From: Cordilura impudica
Taxonomy: Eukaryota > Arthropoda > Insecta > Diptera > Scathophagidae
Direction of reading: 5' to 3'
DNA length: 64,000 nt
Assembly: GCA_963682025.1 (NCBI GenBank)
Contig: OY821519.1
Coordinates: 144,078,429 to 144,142,428 of the forward strand
Positions 11,575 through 23,000 of this stretch are shown piece after piece; position 1 is the stretch's first letter, and each line of letters begins with the position of its first letter. The translations under genes and the position numbers were made by a program. Below the pieces are notes generated by a model, which was not told the origin of the DNA, did no database searches, and worked only from the letters and a program-made list of their open reading frames with translations.

Positions 11575-12835
11575 ATGATCTTGAAAATTTTGGTTTTAAA
11601 ATTTTCATTAATATATTTTGTGTCATATATATATTTTTTAAAAATCAAAAATTAAAAATTTAAAATTTAAATTTTAAATTAAAAATTAAAAAATAAAAAT
11701 TTAAAATTAAAAATTAAAAATCTTGAAAATTTTGTTTTTAAAACTTTCATATATATATTTTGTGTCATATATACATTTTTTACAAATCAAAAATTAAAAA
11801 TTTAAAATTTAAATAAAAATTAATAACTTAAAATTAAAAATTAAAAATAAAAAATAAAAAATAAAAAATTAAAAATTAAAAACTAAAAATTAAAAATTAA
11901 AAATTAAAAATTAAAAATTAAAAATTAAAAATTAAAAATTAAAAATTAAAAATTAAAAATTAAAAATTAAAAATTAAAAATTAAAAATTAAAAATTAAAA
12001 ATTAAAAATCAAAAATTAAAAATTAAAAATTAAAAATTAAAAATTAAAAATTAAAAATTAAAAATTAAAAATTAAAAATTAAAAATTAAAAGTTAAAAAT
12101 AAAAATTTAAAAATTAAAAATTAAAAATTAAAAATTAAAAATTAAAAATTAAAAATTAAAAATTCAAAATTCAAAATTCAAAATTAAAAATTAAAAATTA
12201 AAAATTAAAAATTAAAAATTAAAAATTAAAAATTAAAAATTAAAAATTAAAAATTAAAAATTAAAAATTAAAAATTAAAAATTAAAAATTAAAAATTAAA
12301 AATTAAAAATTAAAAATTAAAATTTAAAAATTAAAAATTAAAAATTAAAAATTAAAAATTAAAAATTAAAATTAAAATTAAAATTTAAAAATTAAAAATT
12401 AAAAATTACAAATTAAAAATTAAAAATTTAAAATTTAAAATTAAAAATAAAATTTAAAATTTAAAATTTAAATTTTAAATTTTAAATTTTAAATTTTAAA
12501 TTTTAAATGTTAAATTTAAAATTTTAAATTTAAAATTTAAAATTAAAAATTAAAAATTAAAAATTAAAAATTAAAAATTAAAAATTAAAAATTTAAAATT
12601 TAAAATTTAAAATTTAAAATCTAAAATTTAAAATTTCAAATTTCAAATTTAAAATTTAAAATTTAAAATTTAAAATTTAAAATTTAAAATTTAAAATTTA
12701 AAATTTAAAATTTAAAATTTAAAATTTAAAATTTAAAATTTAAAATTTAAAATTTAAAATTTAAAATTTAAAATTAAAAATTAAAAATTAAGAATCAAAA
12801 ATTAAAAAATATAAATTAAAAATTAAAAATTAGTG
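11575..12835. repeat. AT-only heptamer satellite array
   Basis: Starts with a roughly 140-bp duplicated segment (11577-11860, CTTGAAAATTTT ... TTGTGTCATATATA) and passes into more than 900 bp of 7-bp units. The unit drifts along the array: AAAAATT (about 11890-12440), TTTTAAA (about 12470-12510), AAAATTT (about 12590-12770), while the period stays 7. No coding capacity. Confidence 0.9.
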
Positions 12836-13154
12836 TTCTATGAAATATTTATGGAACTTATAGGATTTCTGCTCGAGTAATCAAATAGTAATCCATAGAA
12901 GACATGATAATTATTTTTTATAAAAAGAAATTAGAATAGCAACTGGCCAAAAAGAACAACAAATAACTTTAAATTTAAGTGGTATTCGGAATTAATGTTT
13001 TAGTATCGACAGTTTTAAAGTGGAAACCGTACTCAACACTGGGTGTAATATTGAGTTTAAGGTGCAGGTGGAGGGTATCAAAAAATTCGGTGTAGCCGAA
13101 TTTAACACTCTTACCTGTTATCATGTAAATTATGTATTATATATATATCTTTGG
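12836..13154. repeat. Spacer with a family B terminal relic
   Basis: Mostly unassigned. Positions about 13070-13126 match the family B start in reverse (CTCTTACCTGTT preceded by hairpin ATTCGGtgtaGCCGAAT), only the first 57 bp or so. This is a truncated or decayed end. Confidence 0.55.
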
Positions 13155-13571
13155 TCATAACCAATAACCGCCTAAGTCGACTTAAGAACGATTTGAGCTA
13201 TGTACTACCATATTCTACTAAAAACGCTTTATATTTACGTGAAATCCCCATTTCTCTAACACTGTTTATGAAAAAGTTATTAATGAAAACATACTGACCT
13301 AAGTCGTAATGAAGCTCCATTACATTTATATAAAAAACAATTTTTTTCAAAATAATAGTATTCGACGATTTACGTTATCTTTGCTATCATGTTCTACTAA
13401 AAACGCTTTACATTCACGTGAAATCCGCTTTTCTCTAACAGTGTTTATTAAAAAGTTATTAATGAAAACATACTGACATAAGTCGTAATGAAGCCCCATT
13501 ACATTTATATAAAAAGTTATTTTTCTCAAAAGCATGATTTTCAACTTAGGCGGTTAATGCTTATGAGCACA
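13155..13571. mobile_element. Inverted-repeat element with internal tandem duplication
   Basis: Ends TAACCGCCTAAGT (13169-13181) and ACTTAGGCGGTTA (13546-13558), with GGTCATAACC and GCTTATGAGC outside them, form an inverted repeat. The interior is two copies of a unit of about 180 bp starting TTCTACTAAAAACGCTTTA (13213 and 13392). It ends about 270 bp before the P450 start codon. Confidence 0.65.
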
Positions 13572-13839
13572 GATATATCAATTGGCTAAGAATTAATAAA
13601 GTATAATTTAGACTGTTATTTTAAGTAATATTTCTACATTCATTACTTGGTAACGTAAATTTTTGCTGGGTTAGTAATTACTTAAATGGTTTTGTTCTTT
13701 CAAAGTTAAGTAGCTCCGTATATACGCATATTTTATAAGATTGTGTACTACAAAATCTTAATAAAAAATACAGCCATTTAGTTGTCCATTGTTTGTCCAA
13801 GCATAACATTCGGAAGAAAATAAAAATATTTAAAAAATT
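13572..13839 (+). promoter_or_regulatory. Proximal upstream region of the P450 gene
   Basis: This 268-bp interval lies between an inverted-repeat element (13155-13571) and the P450 start codon and must hold the 5' leader and probably the core promoter. It is AT-rich. I see no convincing TATA-initiator pair. The call rests on position only. Confidence 0.35.
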
Positions 13840-14020
13840 ATGGAGCAGGAGTTCCCTATTAAAAGAGACGTGCTTAAGGCAATACTTTTAACTGCATTTC
13901 TATGTTTGTGGCTTTATTGGTTATGGTCACGTCGAAATTTTTATCGCTTTGCAAAGAAATTCCCCGGTATATTTGGATATCCAATATTTGGTTCGCTTTT
14001 CGTTATGAAACATCTTCGAT
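13840..14020 (+). CDS. P450 exon 1: membrane anchor and proline hinge
   Basis: Sixty codons plus one base. It encodes a short polar N-terminus, a hydrophobic anchor rich in Leu and Trp, a basic stretch WSRRNFYRFAKK and the proline-rich hinge. Donor GTAAGT begins at 14021, phase 1. The start context is aaaaaattATGg. The intron that follows is 612 bp and contains nothing I recognise. Confidence 0.85.
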
Positions 14021-17000
14021 GTAAGTAGTGCTTTCAAAAATAATTTTTGGCAGGACAATTAATCGAATATATCTACACCTAACTTAAAAAAGAAGCAAAA
14101 AAGTAATTGTTTTTAGTTGAATGAGTTACTTATAAATCAAATAACATCTAATTTAATTTTAATTTATTTGCAAAAAAAAAAAATAATAAATTCCAAGTGT
14201 TGCGTGAAAACAATATGATTTCTTTTCGCCTATCAATATCTTATTGTAAAATGAATTACAGAATATAGGCTACAATTGTGACGTTAGTTAAATTCTGAAG
14301 ACACACAACTTTTCAACTTTTTTTAAATTCATAACTGTCAACGAATCATGTATGGGTACCGGGTTTGCAACAAGATGATGGTCTTTTAAATACAAAATTT
14401 TATTTACTTTTAATTGACTTTAAAAGTGTTTACCACATTTAATCGTTGTTTATTTCCATAACCATTACTTTGAGCAAGAAGTAGCTCAAATTTGGTTGTT
14501 ATATGAATTAGGCAATCAGCTGAATTCAGTCAACAACTAAAACTATTAAAATTTATTAATATTGCTACCTTGAATGCAATGAAATATATTTATAATATAA
14601 AATTACTTTACTTTTTATGGACATATACGCAGATGCCATTCAAGGTTTAGGACTGTTAATGGAGCGTTGTAAAAGTAACACTATCTGTATCTGGCTTGGA
14701 CTATACCCTTTCATAGTGTCAACAGATCCAGAGTTTATTGAACAGATTCTGTCATCTTCTGAGTTTTTGAATAAAGCATATCCGGTATACATGCCTATAT
14801 ACAAAGCATTTGGCGGTGGTATAATTTCTAGTGACGGTAAGCTTCAAAGTTAAACTTTGTTAAGACGACTTCAACAATCTATTGTTATCTTTATTGTAGA
14901 ATCTGAATGGCATCACAGCCGTAAAATGATAACACCATCCTTCCATCATAAAGTCCTATTAAGTTTTCTGCCAATATTCAATAAAGCAAAAGAATTAACA
15001 ATTTCATTAATGGATGCAATGGTTGACGATAATGAACACGAATTGGTTGACATGTTACAACGGATATCATTGGGAATATCAGTAGGTAAGTAAATAAGTT
15101 ACATCATTCAAAATCTATAACTCCATTGTATCATATTAAAAAACAAAAACATGAAGTCGAGCTTTAAAAAAATAATATTTAAACTCAAACTTTCTTAAAG
15201 TTAAAGAGGTAATTACACACAGAAAATGGATTCAATGTTGCAACCGAAATTTTTAGTCCTATATTATTATTATCACATTATTCTGTTGTGATTACTGAAT
15301 TTCATTATCCTCCAACTAAGTACGGTATAGTTTGAGGCAATTGGATTTTAAAAAATTTCGATTGGATATATTGTAAAATTTGGTTGATATAATGGAATTT
15401 AGATTTTATATATTGACTGCAACAACTATATATCTGGCTATCATATATATAAAATTCATTTTCTGTTTGCTTGTTTGTTTGACCGCTATACAAATTTTTA
15501 TTTTTCAATGGATTTCTCTGAAATTTGTTGCACACGCTCTCTGTACCCCAGGAAAGGACGCCATATACCTCCAACTGGCCACACCTACTATTACGCCCAC
15601 TTTTTTTATACAATTAATTTTCTGGATTTTGGCATATTTGCTCGCTACACAAATTTTAACTTTCCAACAGATTTCTCTGAAATTTGGTACGCTTCTTACC
15701 GGCCCCGCCTCTTTTTACGCCAACTTTTTTAAATTTTTTACGGTTTTCGCTCGAAATTACTGCACAATATTCTCATATCCCAGGCAAGGCCGTCATATAT
15801 TTTTATCGGCCACGCCCACTTTTTTTTTTAATTTTCTATATACGCTTTTGGTGCATGTTAACATATTTTGATTTTTCAACGCACTTCCCTAAAACTTTGT
15901 GCATAAATCTCTTTACTTACTACTCTTGAGTTTACACCATTATGAAACAAATATTGTAAATCAACCTGTTACAAGTATTCCCTTTTTGCCTTTTTTATTA
16001 TATGAGTTGTAACACCCCAAAATTAGTGCAGATTTATTTCATGGATGAACAGATGCAGGTTGAATACCATTGTAGGATTACTCCGATGAGGTTAATTCGT
16101 ACAAATATTTCCATCTCGCCTTTTTAAGTACACTGCAAAACAAAATATTACATTTATTTCCACATCGCCTTTTGGCTATATTGGAGAGCTTTGTTCAGAG
16201 CAGTAGAAAGTTGACTCTAGGGAATGTGAAACTCCTGAAGCGACCGTAATATCCCTACCAGAAAACTTTTGTAAGTTGGTTCCTTCATTGCAAGAGACGG
16301 TACGAAAAGTTTTTCCTAATATAACGTGCATAAGAGGACAATCTCTTACGGTAGCAGGTATCGACTTAGAACCTACCTATTTTTCTCATAGCCAATTATA
16401 TTTCGCCTGCTCCAGAGTCGGGAGCCTGCACAATCTTTTCGTATATGCACCAGAAGGAAAAACTAGAAATGTTGTATATCCCAAAGCTATAGAATAATAA
16501 AAAATTCGTAACTATTAGACATCATATACTGAAAATAATCCATGCGTAAACACTGATACTTGTAATGGTAAACAGGCACTGAGTACTTAGTCCCCAATGA
16601 ACAATTGCCCACTAACAAAATTGACTTATTCCCTCAAACATTGGGGAATGACTTCATGATAAACAAATTTCCCAAATTTTTTAAAAAAGGTCCCCAAAAG
16701 AAATGAACAAATTCCCCATACTACTCTCGATATCTGGCCTGTAATAAACGTATTTAAAATCTGTATTCTTTTCAATACCATCATTTCGGACGCGACGCGC
16801 TCGCGGAACACAGCTTAGCTAAAATATCTGAGTGATCTGAAAAATATAATTTGACAATTAAAATAAGTTGACAACAACTGCGCGGCAGCACTGGTGCACG
16901 CGTTTGGCAGCGCACGCGGACGCGACGCGCTCGCGAACACAGCTCAGCTAAAATATCGGAATAATGTGAAAAATATATTTTGGCGATTAAAATAAGTTGA

Positions 17001-20000
17001 CGACAATTGTGTTGCACCACGGGTGTGCTGCCAAATGCGCGATTGCGGACGCGGCTCGCTCGCGGAACACAGCTCAGTGGAAAGTCTTATGATAAATTTT
17101 ATCTACGTATATGCATTAATTACTATACGCATACTATAAGCAGTTGCTTAAAGCAACCTAGCGGCATAATTTTAAACGTCGCACTCATTTTCCATTTTTG
17201 AAGCTTCTATAAATTTGACGTCTCTACTCAATGATAATCACTTGTTGGATGAAGTAATTCAATTTTTAAAAGTTCTGATTCCTTTTTGCAAACGATTCCG
17301 TTATATTTGATATTTACAAAATAAATAAACTTCAAAAAAAGAAAAACTGAAAACTTAAGCATTTTATATTAAAAAATCAAAAAAATTTAAATTTAAATAA
17401 AAAATGAATTTGTTCCCCCAAAAAACGTAAACATGCGGAATTTTTTCACCACGAACAAATTCCCATATCCCATACAAATTTTTGGGGAGAAAGTTAATTT
17501 TTTTTGGGGAATTTGTTCATTGGGGACTAAGCACTTAGCGCCTGATAAGCATAGTTAACCATTCAAGTCAAAGGCCTTTGAATCCAGGGCAAGACCGGGT
17601 AAAAACAGCTAGTTATATACATATATAGTAAATTTTTTTAATACCCTTACGAGTGATTTTTATTAATTTTTCAAAAAAGATGGAAAATAAAATACACGAT
17701 AAATTGAATTAAGATACTATAATAATATGGTACAATAATAATATGGTTATTATAATAGAATTGGTTGCTGTTATCACCAATTTTTAGGATTGATTTATGT
17801 TATATTAGTCTTAGTTTACTTGCATAAATTGAGACTGTTTAATAAATTCTATTAAGACTGATTTCTAAACAAAACTTACTTTACTATTGCAACTATTTTA
17901 GTTTTATAGGAGTTATGTTTATATGGGACTTGAAAAAGAGACTCTAATGTACCAGTTTATTTATTTTATTTAAGCTAATGTGGCCTAGTGTTTCAGATAT
18001 AAATAAAAACAATTTATTACATTTAACCGACGTTTCGTCACTTTTATGTTGACTTTTTCAAGGGTTTCGTCTATTTTTTAAAAAATATATAAAAAAAAAT
18101 TGTTGTTACATTTTGCAAAAAAATTATTCTTACAGCAATTTTTAAATCACTTACAATAATAAAATTATTATCACATCACAGTAAAAAATATTAACATAAA
18201 ACATATTAAATTAAACAGCTTAAAATCACTAAGTGTTTATTGCAACCCTGTAACTACTGTTTGTGTTGTCAGTGTCTTATTTAAGTTGATTGTTTTTTTG
18301 ATGTTTTCCTGGATTTGTAAACTTTCAATCGTTGGTCTCTTTCTTTCTATTTTTTCCTTGTCTAGTATTGTCACTTGTTTAAAATCGGCTGTGTGACCTG
18401 TATTTAATATGTGTTGAGTTAATGCTGTATTTTCTTTCCCTTTCGCTATACTCATTTGATGCTCTCCCATTCTCGTCTCAATAGTTCTCTTAGGCCCAGT
18501 TTTTGAGATGTCAGTTAAACTTAGTTTAGTTAAACCGAGAATTAATATTTTCAGACATGTCCAAATTCAAAAAGGAATTGATGAATAAATTCTGGCTTTA
18601 CCAAAACTAGGTTTAACTGATATCTTAAAAACTGGGTCTTGTTGTTCCTATGTATATCAGATTGCAATGTTGGTCGTCGCTGCCTTTACATTTAACTTCA
18701 TACACGGCGTTACTTTGTTGTTGTTTTTTCAATCGGTGTTTTTACATTTGAAAAAATTGAATTTAATGTAGAGTTCGGTTCATATGCAATGCTGATATTT
18801 TTATACCCTATACCACTATGTGGTTTGGTATAATGACTTTGTGCTGCTGTTTGTAACTACCAAAAATATTTGACCTAGACCATCTTTAATTATACCGATC
18901 GAATCAGAATCACTAACTGATTCAATTTAACGATGTCCGTCCGTCCGTCCGTCTGTGTGTCCATGTAAACCTTGTAATCAAACTGCAGCTCGCAAATATG
19001 AATATATTTTGATGAAATTTGGTATATAAGCTTTTGTCGGCCATAGAATGAATGCTGTAGAAATTGGTGAGAATCGGACGATGTTCAGACTTAGCCCCCA
19101 TACAAATGAGCCCTATGAAATCGACATAAATTAACATAAGGTTAAAATTATCATATAGATCTTACTCAAATTGGGTTTGTATGTGTTTATTACATCCATT
19201 AATGAGTAGTCCAAAAATTTTACCTATGGGACAACTCTTAGTCATAGGCCCCACATAGAGCTGCTTCCCGATCTTCACTTAAATCTATTAAAAAACAAAA
19301 ATATTGCACTGATTCCTCTCAAATTTTGTTTGTATATATTTTTGCAAAATACAAGACACTTTACCAAACATAGTCAGGATCGGTCCATTTTTGGGCCTAG
19401 TTCCCTTATAGATATAGCATCCGATATGAACTTTTTCATATCTACAGCCAAAAAAATTAATAAAAATCCCACTCAAATTTGGTTTATGCTTATTTTCTAT
19501 ATCCAGTTAGTTGGGACTACGAGATAGGGTATAATGTAGTCCGTCTAGACCGACTATAATTTTCTTACTTGTTTTAAATTATTGTTGTTCTTATTTTTTT
19601 GCTGTCTGTTAAAACTGGTATATATTTTACACTGAAATATTTTTTGGTGTTATCTTCATTAGAGTTGTGAGGTTGATTATTGACTTTTCGTTGTAAGTTA
19701 GTTTGTTTATAAGCTTTGTGATAATTTTAATGTTTTTGGAGTGGTGTTTTTTGTCGCTAATATTTAGAACTCTGACTATGAAACTCTTCGCCGTATTAAT
19801 TATTTGGTTCATTGGTTGAGTTGTGTTATAATTCATGATCATTCCTGATGATGTCTATTTTGTGTATCAGTCAAAAGATATGGTATTTTTTCCCTTCGTA
19901 GTATCTGATGTATTTCGAAATATATAAGAACTACAGCAAAAAATTGTTTATAAAATTTTTTTAGTGGTATCAGATTTAAAACTAATCTTTATGCTGTATG

Positions 20001-23000
20001 TAAAAAAGTTTTATCTAAATTATCGATTTGAAAATTATTCGGGTTCCAGATCAAATATTTTTACTTGAATAAACGCAAATAACAATACATATAGAGTATA
20101 TGTATGTATATAAAATAGTGATTAATACCTATTCCGCAAGTTTGGATTAGTACACAACTCCCATCAGTAACGAGAGTTGTTTGATAAAAAAAAGAAAGAT
20201 TTAAATACTATTGACCAAACCAAATACCACAGTGTGCGTTTTTATTTTAATCTTTAAAAACATAATTGTTTTTATTAAACACCAGCAGAGCCAAGCCCTC
20301 GAAAGTCGAGTGCAAATTCTAGGAAATTTTATTTCTTTTGCAAATTTAGCCAATTCACTTGAAACCGTGAAATAAGCTACACAACTGTACTTTATGTGAT
20401 ATAACTATCTTGTATGTGTAATAAACGTTATATGAAAAAAAACCTTGTTTGATTATTCGAACAATTATTATTGACATACCTAATGATTCACTTTTAGTTT
20501 AAGTCCACTTTTTTAAGAATATAGAATATGCGTAAAACTAAAAACATTAGCTTTAGCTCACGGGCTTTTTCGTCTTAGTCGAAATACTTTAATTAACATA
20601 TTTTTTTTTGGAAATATTAACACCTTTGTACCACTTTTCCCAAACTAAGTTCAAAAGATAACTACGACTCAATATTGAAAATTTTCAAAGTGGATATCGT
20701 TAGATTCAACAATATACAATATATGTATGTATTGTGTATGTACAGTGTTGGTCAGAACAAAAGCAACCAAATCACTATTAACCTTTAATGTATTTTAAGC
20801 ATGTTATTGTTGAGTTTGCAAACTCTTCTTTATCATTTCTTACTCTTGATAATATTACAAATAAACAGACAAAACTAAAATTGTAAACTAAATGAACCTT
20901 TTTTTTTTTTTTTTTTGCAAACAAACTCAATATGGCACTATTTTAGTTGGACATAACAAAAGCAACTTCAAGCAAGAACAAATTACATTGTCTCTATTTT
21001 CAAGTTTAAGGGTTCATATTTGCAGTCTCTTTTAATTTAATTTTATTTAATTTAATTTAAGTTGACTGACAGGTAGTTGCGTTGTGAATTTGATCATATT
21101 TAAATCAAACCATTATGGCTCGTGATAAATGCTCCGAAAACTTAAAAAATGAAATGATTAAGGATTTTTTGAATGGAAAGAGTCAAATAGAATTAGCTGA
21201 AAAGCATAATATTAATAAATCTGTAATACCCCGGCTTATAAAAAAGTATATAACAACAAAATCTGTAAAAATATTGCATTTGGGTGGAGCACCACAGAAG
21301 ACAGATGAAAGGACACACCGTCACATTGTATAAATTGTGCAAAATATCCATTTAAATCATCAAAAACTATTTTAAATGAGTTAAATTTAAATATAGATTT
21401 AAAGACTGTCGCCGAACATTAGAAGCATCCGAAGCTTCAGGCCAGCAAAAAACCACTGCTCACTTAGAAGCATTTGGCAAAAGGTAGAACTTATGTATAT
21501 GTTTCAATTTTATTTCGCTGACATAGTTAGCATATCAGTATTTGTAGGCTTCATTTTATATAAAGACAAGTAGGAGTGTAAAATTCGGCTATGCCGAATC
21601 TTTGTTTTCTTGCACTATTTGTAACAAATTTAGATAAAATATTTGAAAATGTAAACAATTTGATCAATTTAGTAATTTATTACAACAAATACTCTGAATT
21701 TTCGGCATTTACGTTTAACAATTTTAAAGTCAATCAATATAAGATATTAAACAAAATATATTTTTAAATTTCGGATCTTTTTCGAAATACTTGAACATGT
21801 CTTATATTTTAAAAGCACTAGCGTTAATCAGTTTTATTTTTTCGATCTTATTATGACACTCCATTTGTAACGCATCGATAAATGGATTTACGTATATGTG
21901 TTTAATGCAAAAGATTTGTTACTTTTGTCGAATTGTAGGGATTTTTTGAAAATATTTTTTTAACAACTTAATATTATATACGTTTCAATTTTAAACTTTA
22001 AAATTAAAAATATCTATCTTTTTTAAATCTGGTAATAACTCTATAATATGGAGATAGTAAAAACGTGGCTTCTTTAATAAGAATGACAAGTAAAAAACAC
22101 TTGTGCAGTTTACTTGTTTTGTGTATTTTTTTGTTAATACATACGTAAGTACGCCATCTTTGTAGATCTCTTCGATTATATTAAAGGTGCTATTACATGA
22201 TGTGTTTTTTACATATATACTGTCAAATTTTCCCACAACAAAAGTTGTACACATCGTGTGATACATATGAAACATTGTTTATGTACAATACATGAAGAAA
22301 GTCACATGTACATTTTTCAATTAGAACAGGTTCTATATTTGCATGGCAAACATGAAAATACAACACTGCTTGTGGCGAAAGAAAAACAGAGTAAATTTTA
22401 AAGATTAATATTGAAAGAAAAATAAATTGTTTAGTATTAACAATTAAAAAATATATAACCTTTTTTTAACAATAAATTTTTGTAAATTCACAAATTAAAT
22501 CAGCTGTTGTTTACACTTAGAGGTTATGTCATACGGAAATACATATGCACGTGTGATAGCAAAAATGATGAATCGTATGTAAAAGACAATTTTGACAGAA
22601 ATGAGGAATTTCATATGGATAAAAAAAGTGACAGTACATATGTAAAAAACACTTCGTGTAATAGCACCTTAAGTAAGTTTGTAAATAAAAAGAATATTAA
22701 AATATTATAAATGTAAACATAATTGATTTTAGAAAAATGTCCGATTCGTTTTTCGATGATGCTGAAAACACATCAAAGAACTACAGAAAACAAAGGTTTT
22801 ACTCAAGTTAGTTGAGAGACGAGAAGCTAATGGGATAGAACAGGTCAAAGATGACGACTTTAAATACAGATGCAAGGCTTGTGAAAAAATATTAAATTGC
22901 GATAAATCAGATCTAAGTATACATGCTAATAACCAATGTCTTAAAAAAAAATATCTTTTAAAGCCAACAACCAAAATTCTGTTTACGTTATAAGATCCCA

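Larger units (their letters stand above)
18030..19905 (-). mobile_element. Penelope-like retroelement, 5'-truncated, cut by two insertions
   Basis: The minus strand holds the post-RT linker and the GIY-YIG endonuclease. 19890-19627 reads SSGMIMNYNTTQPMNQ and FIVRVLNISDKKHHSKNI, the segment that follows RT in Penelope-like elements. Family A copy A3 (18802-19572) interrupts, then IYIGTT, a family D MITE, and KRTIETRMGEHQMSIAKG follow. The 3' region near 18035-18070 is AAAGTCAACATAAAAGTG with GACGAAACGTCGG. No RT core remains. Confidence 0.8.

Noticed and set aside
15380..15929. Three overlapping ORFs (163, 85 and 81 codons) as a possible hydrophobic protein gene
   Set aside because: They follow a degenerate tandem repeat rich in TTT codons; different frames are open in parallel and no protein motif is present.
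21991..22275. 94-codon minus-strand ORF
   Set aside because: It spans the family B and MITE G junction and has no motif; open by chance in AT-rich sequence.
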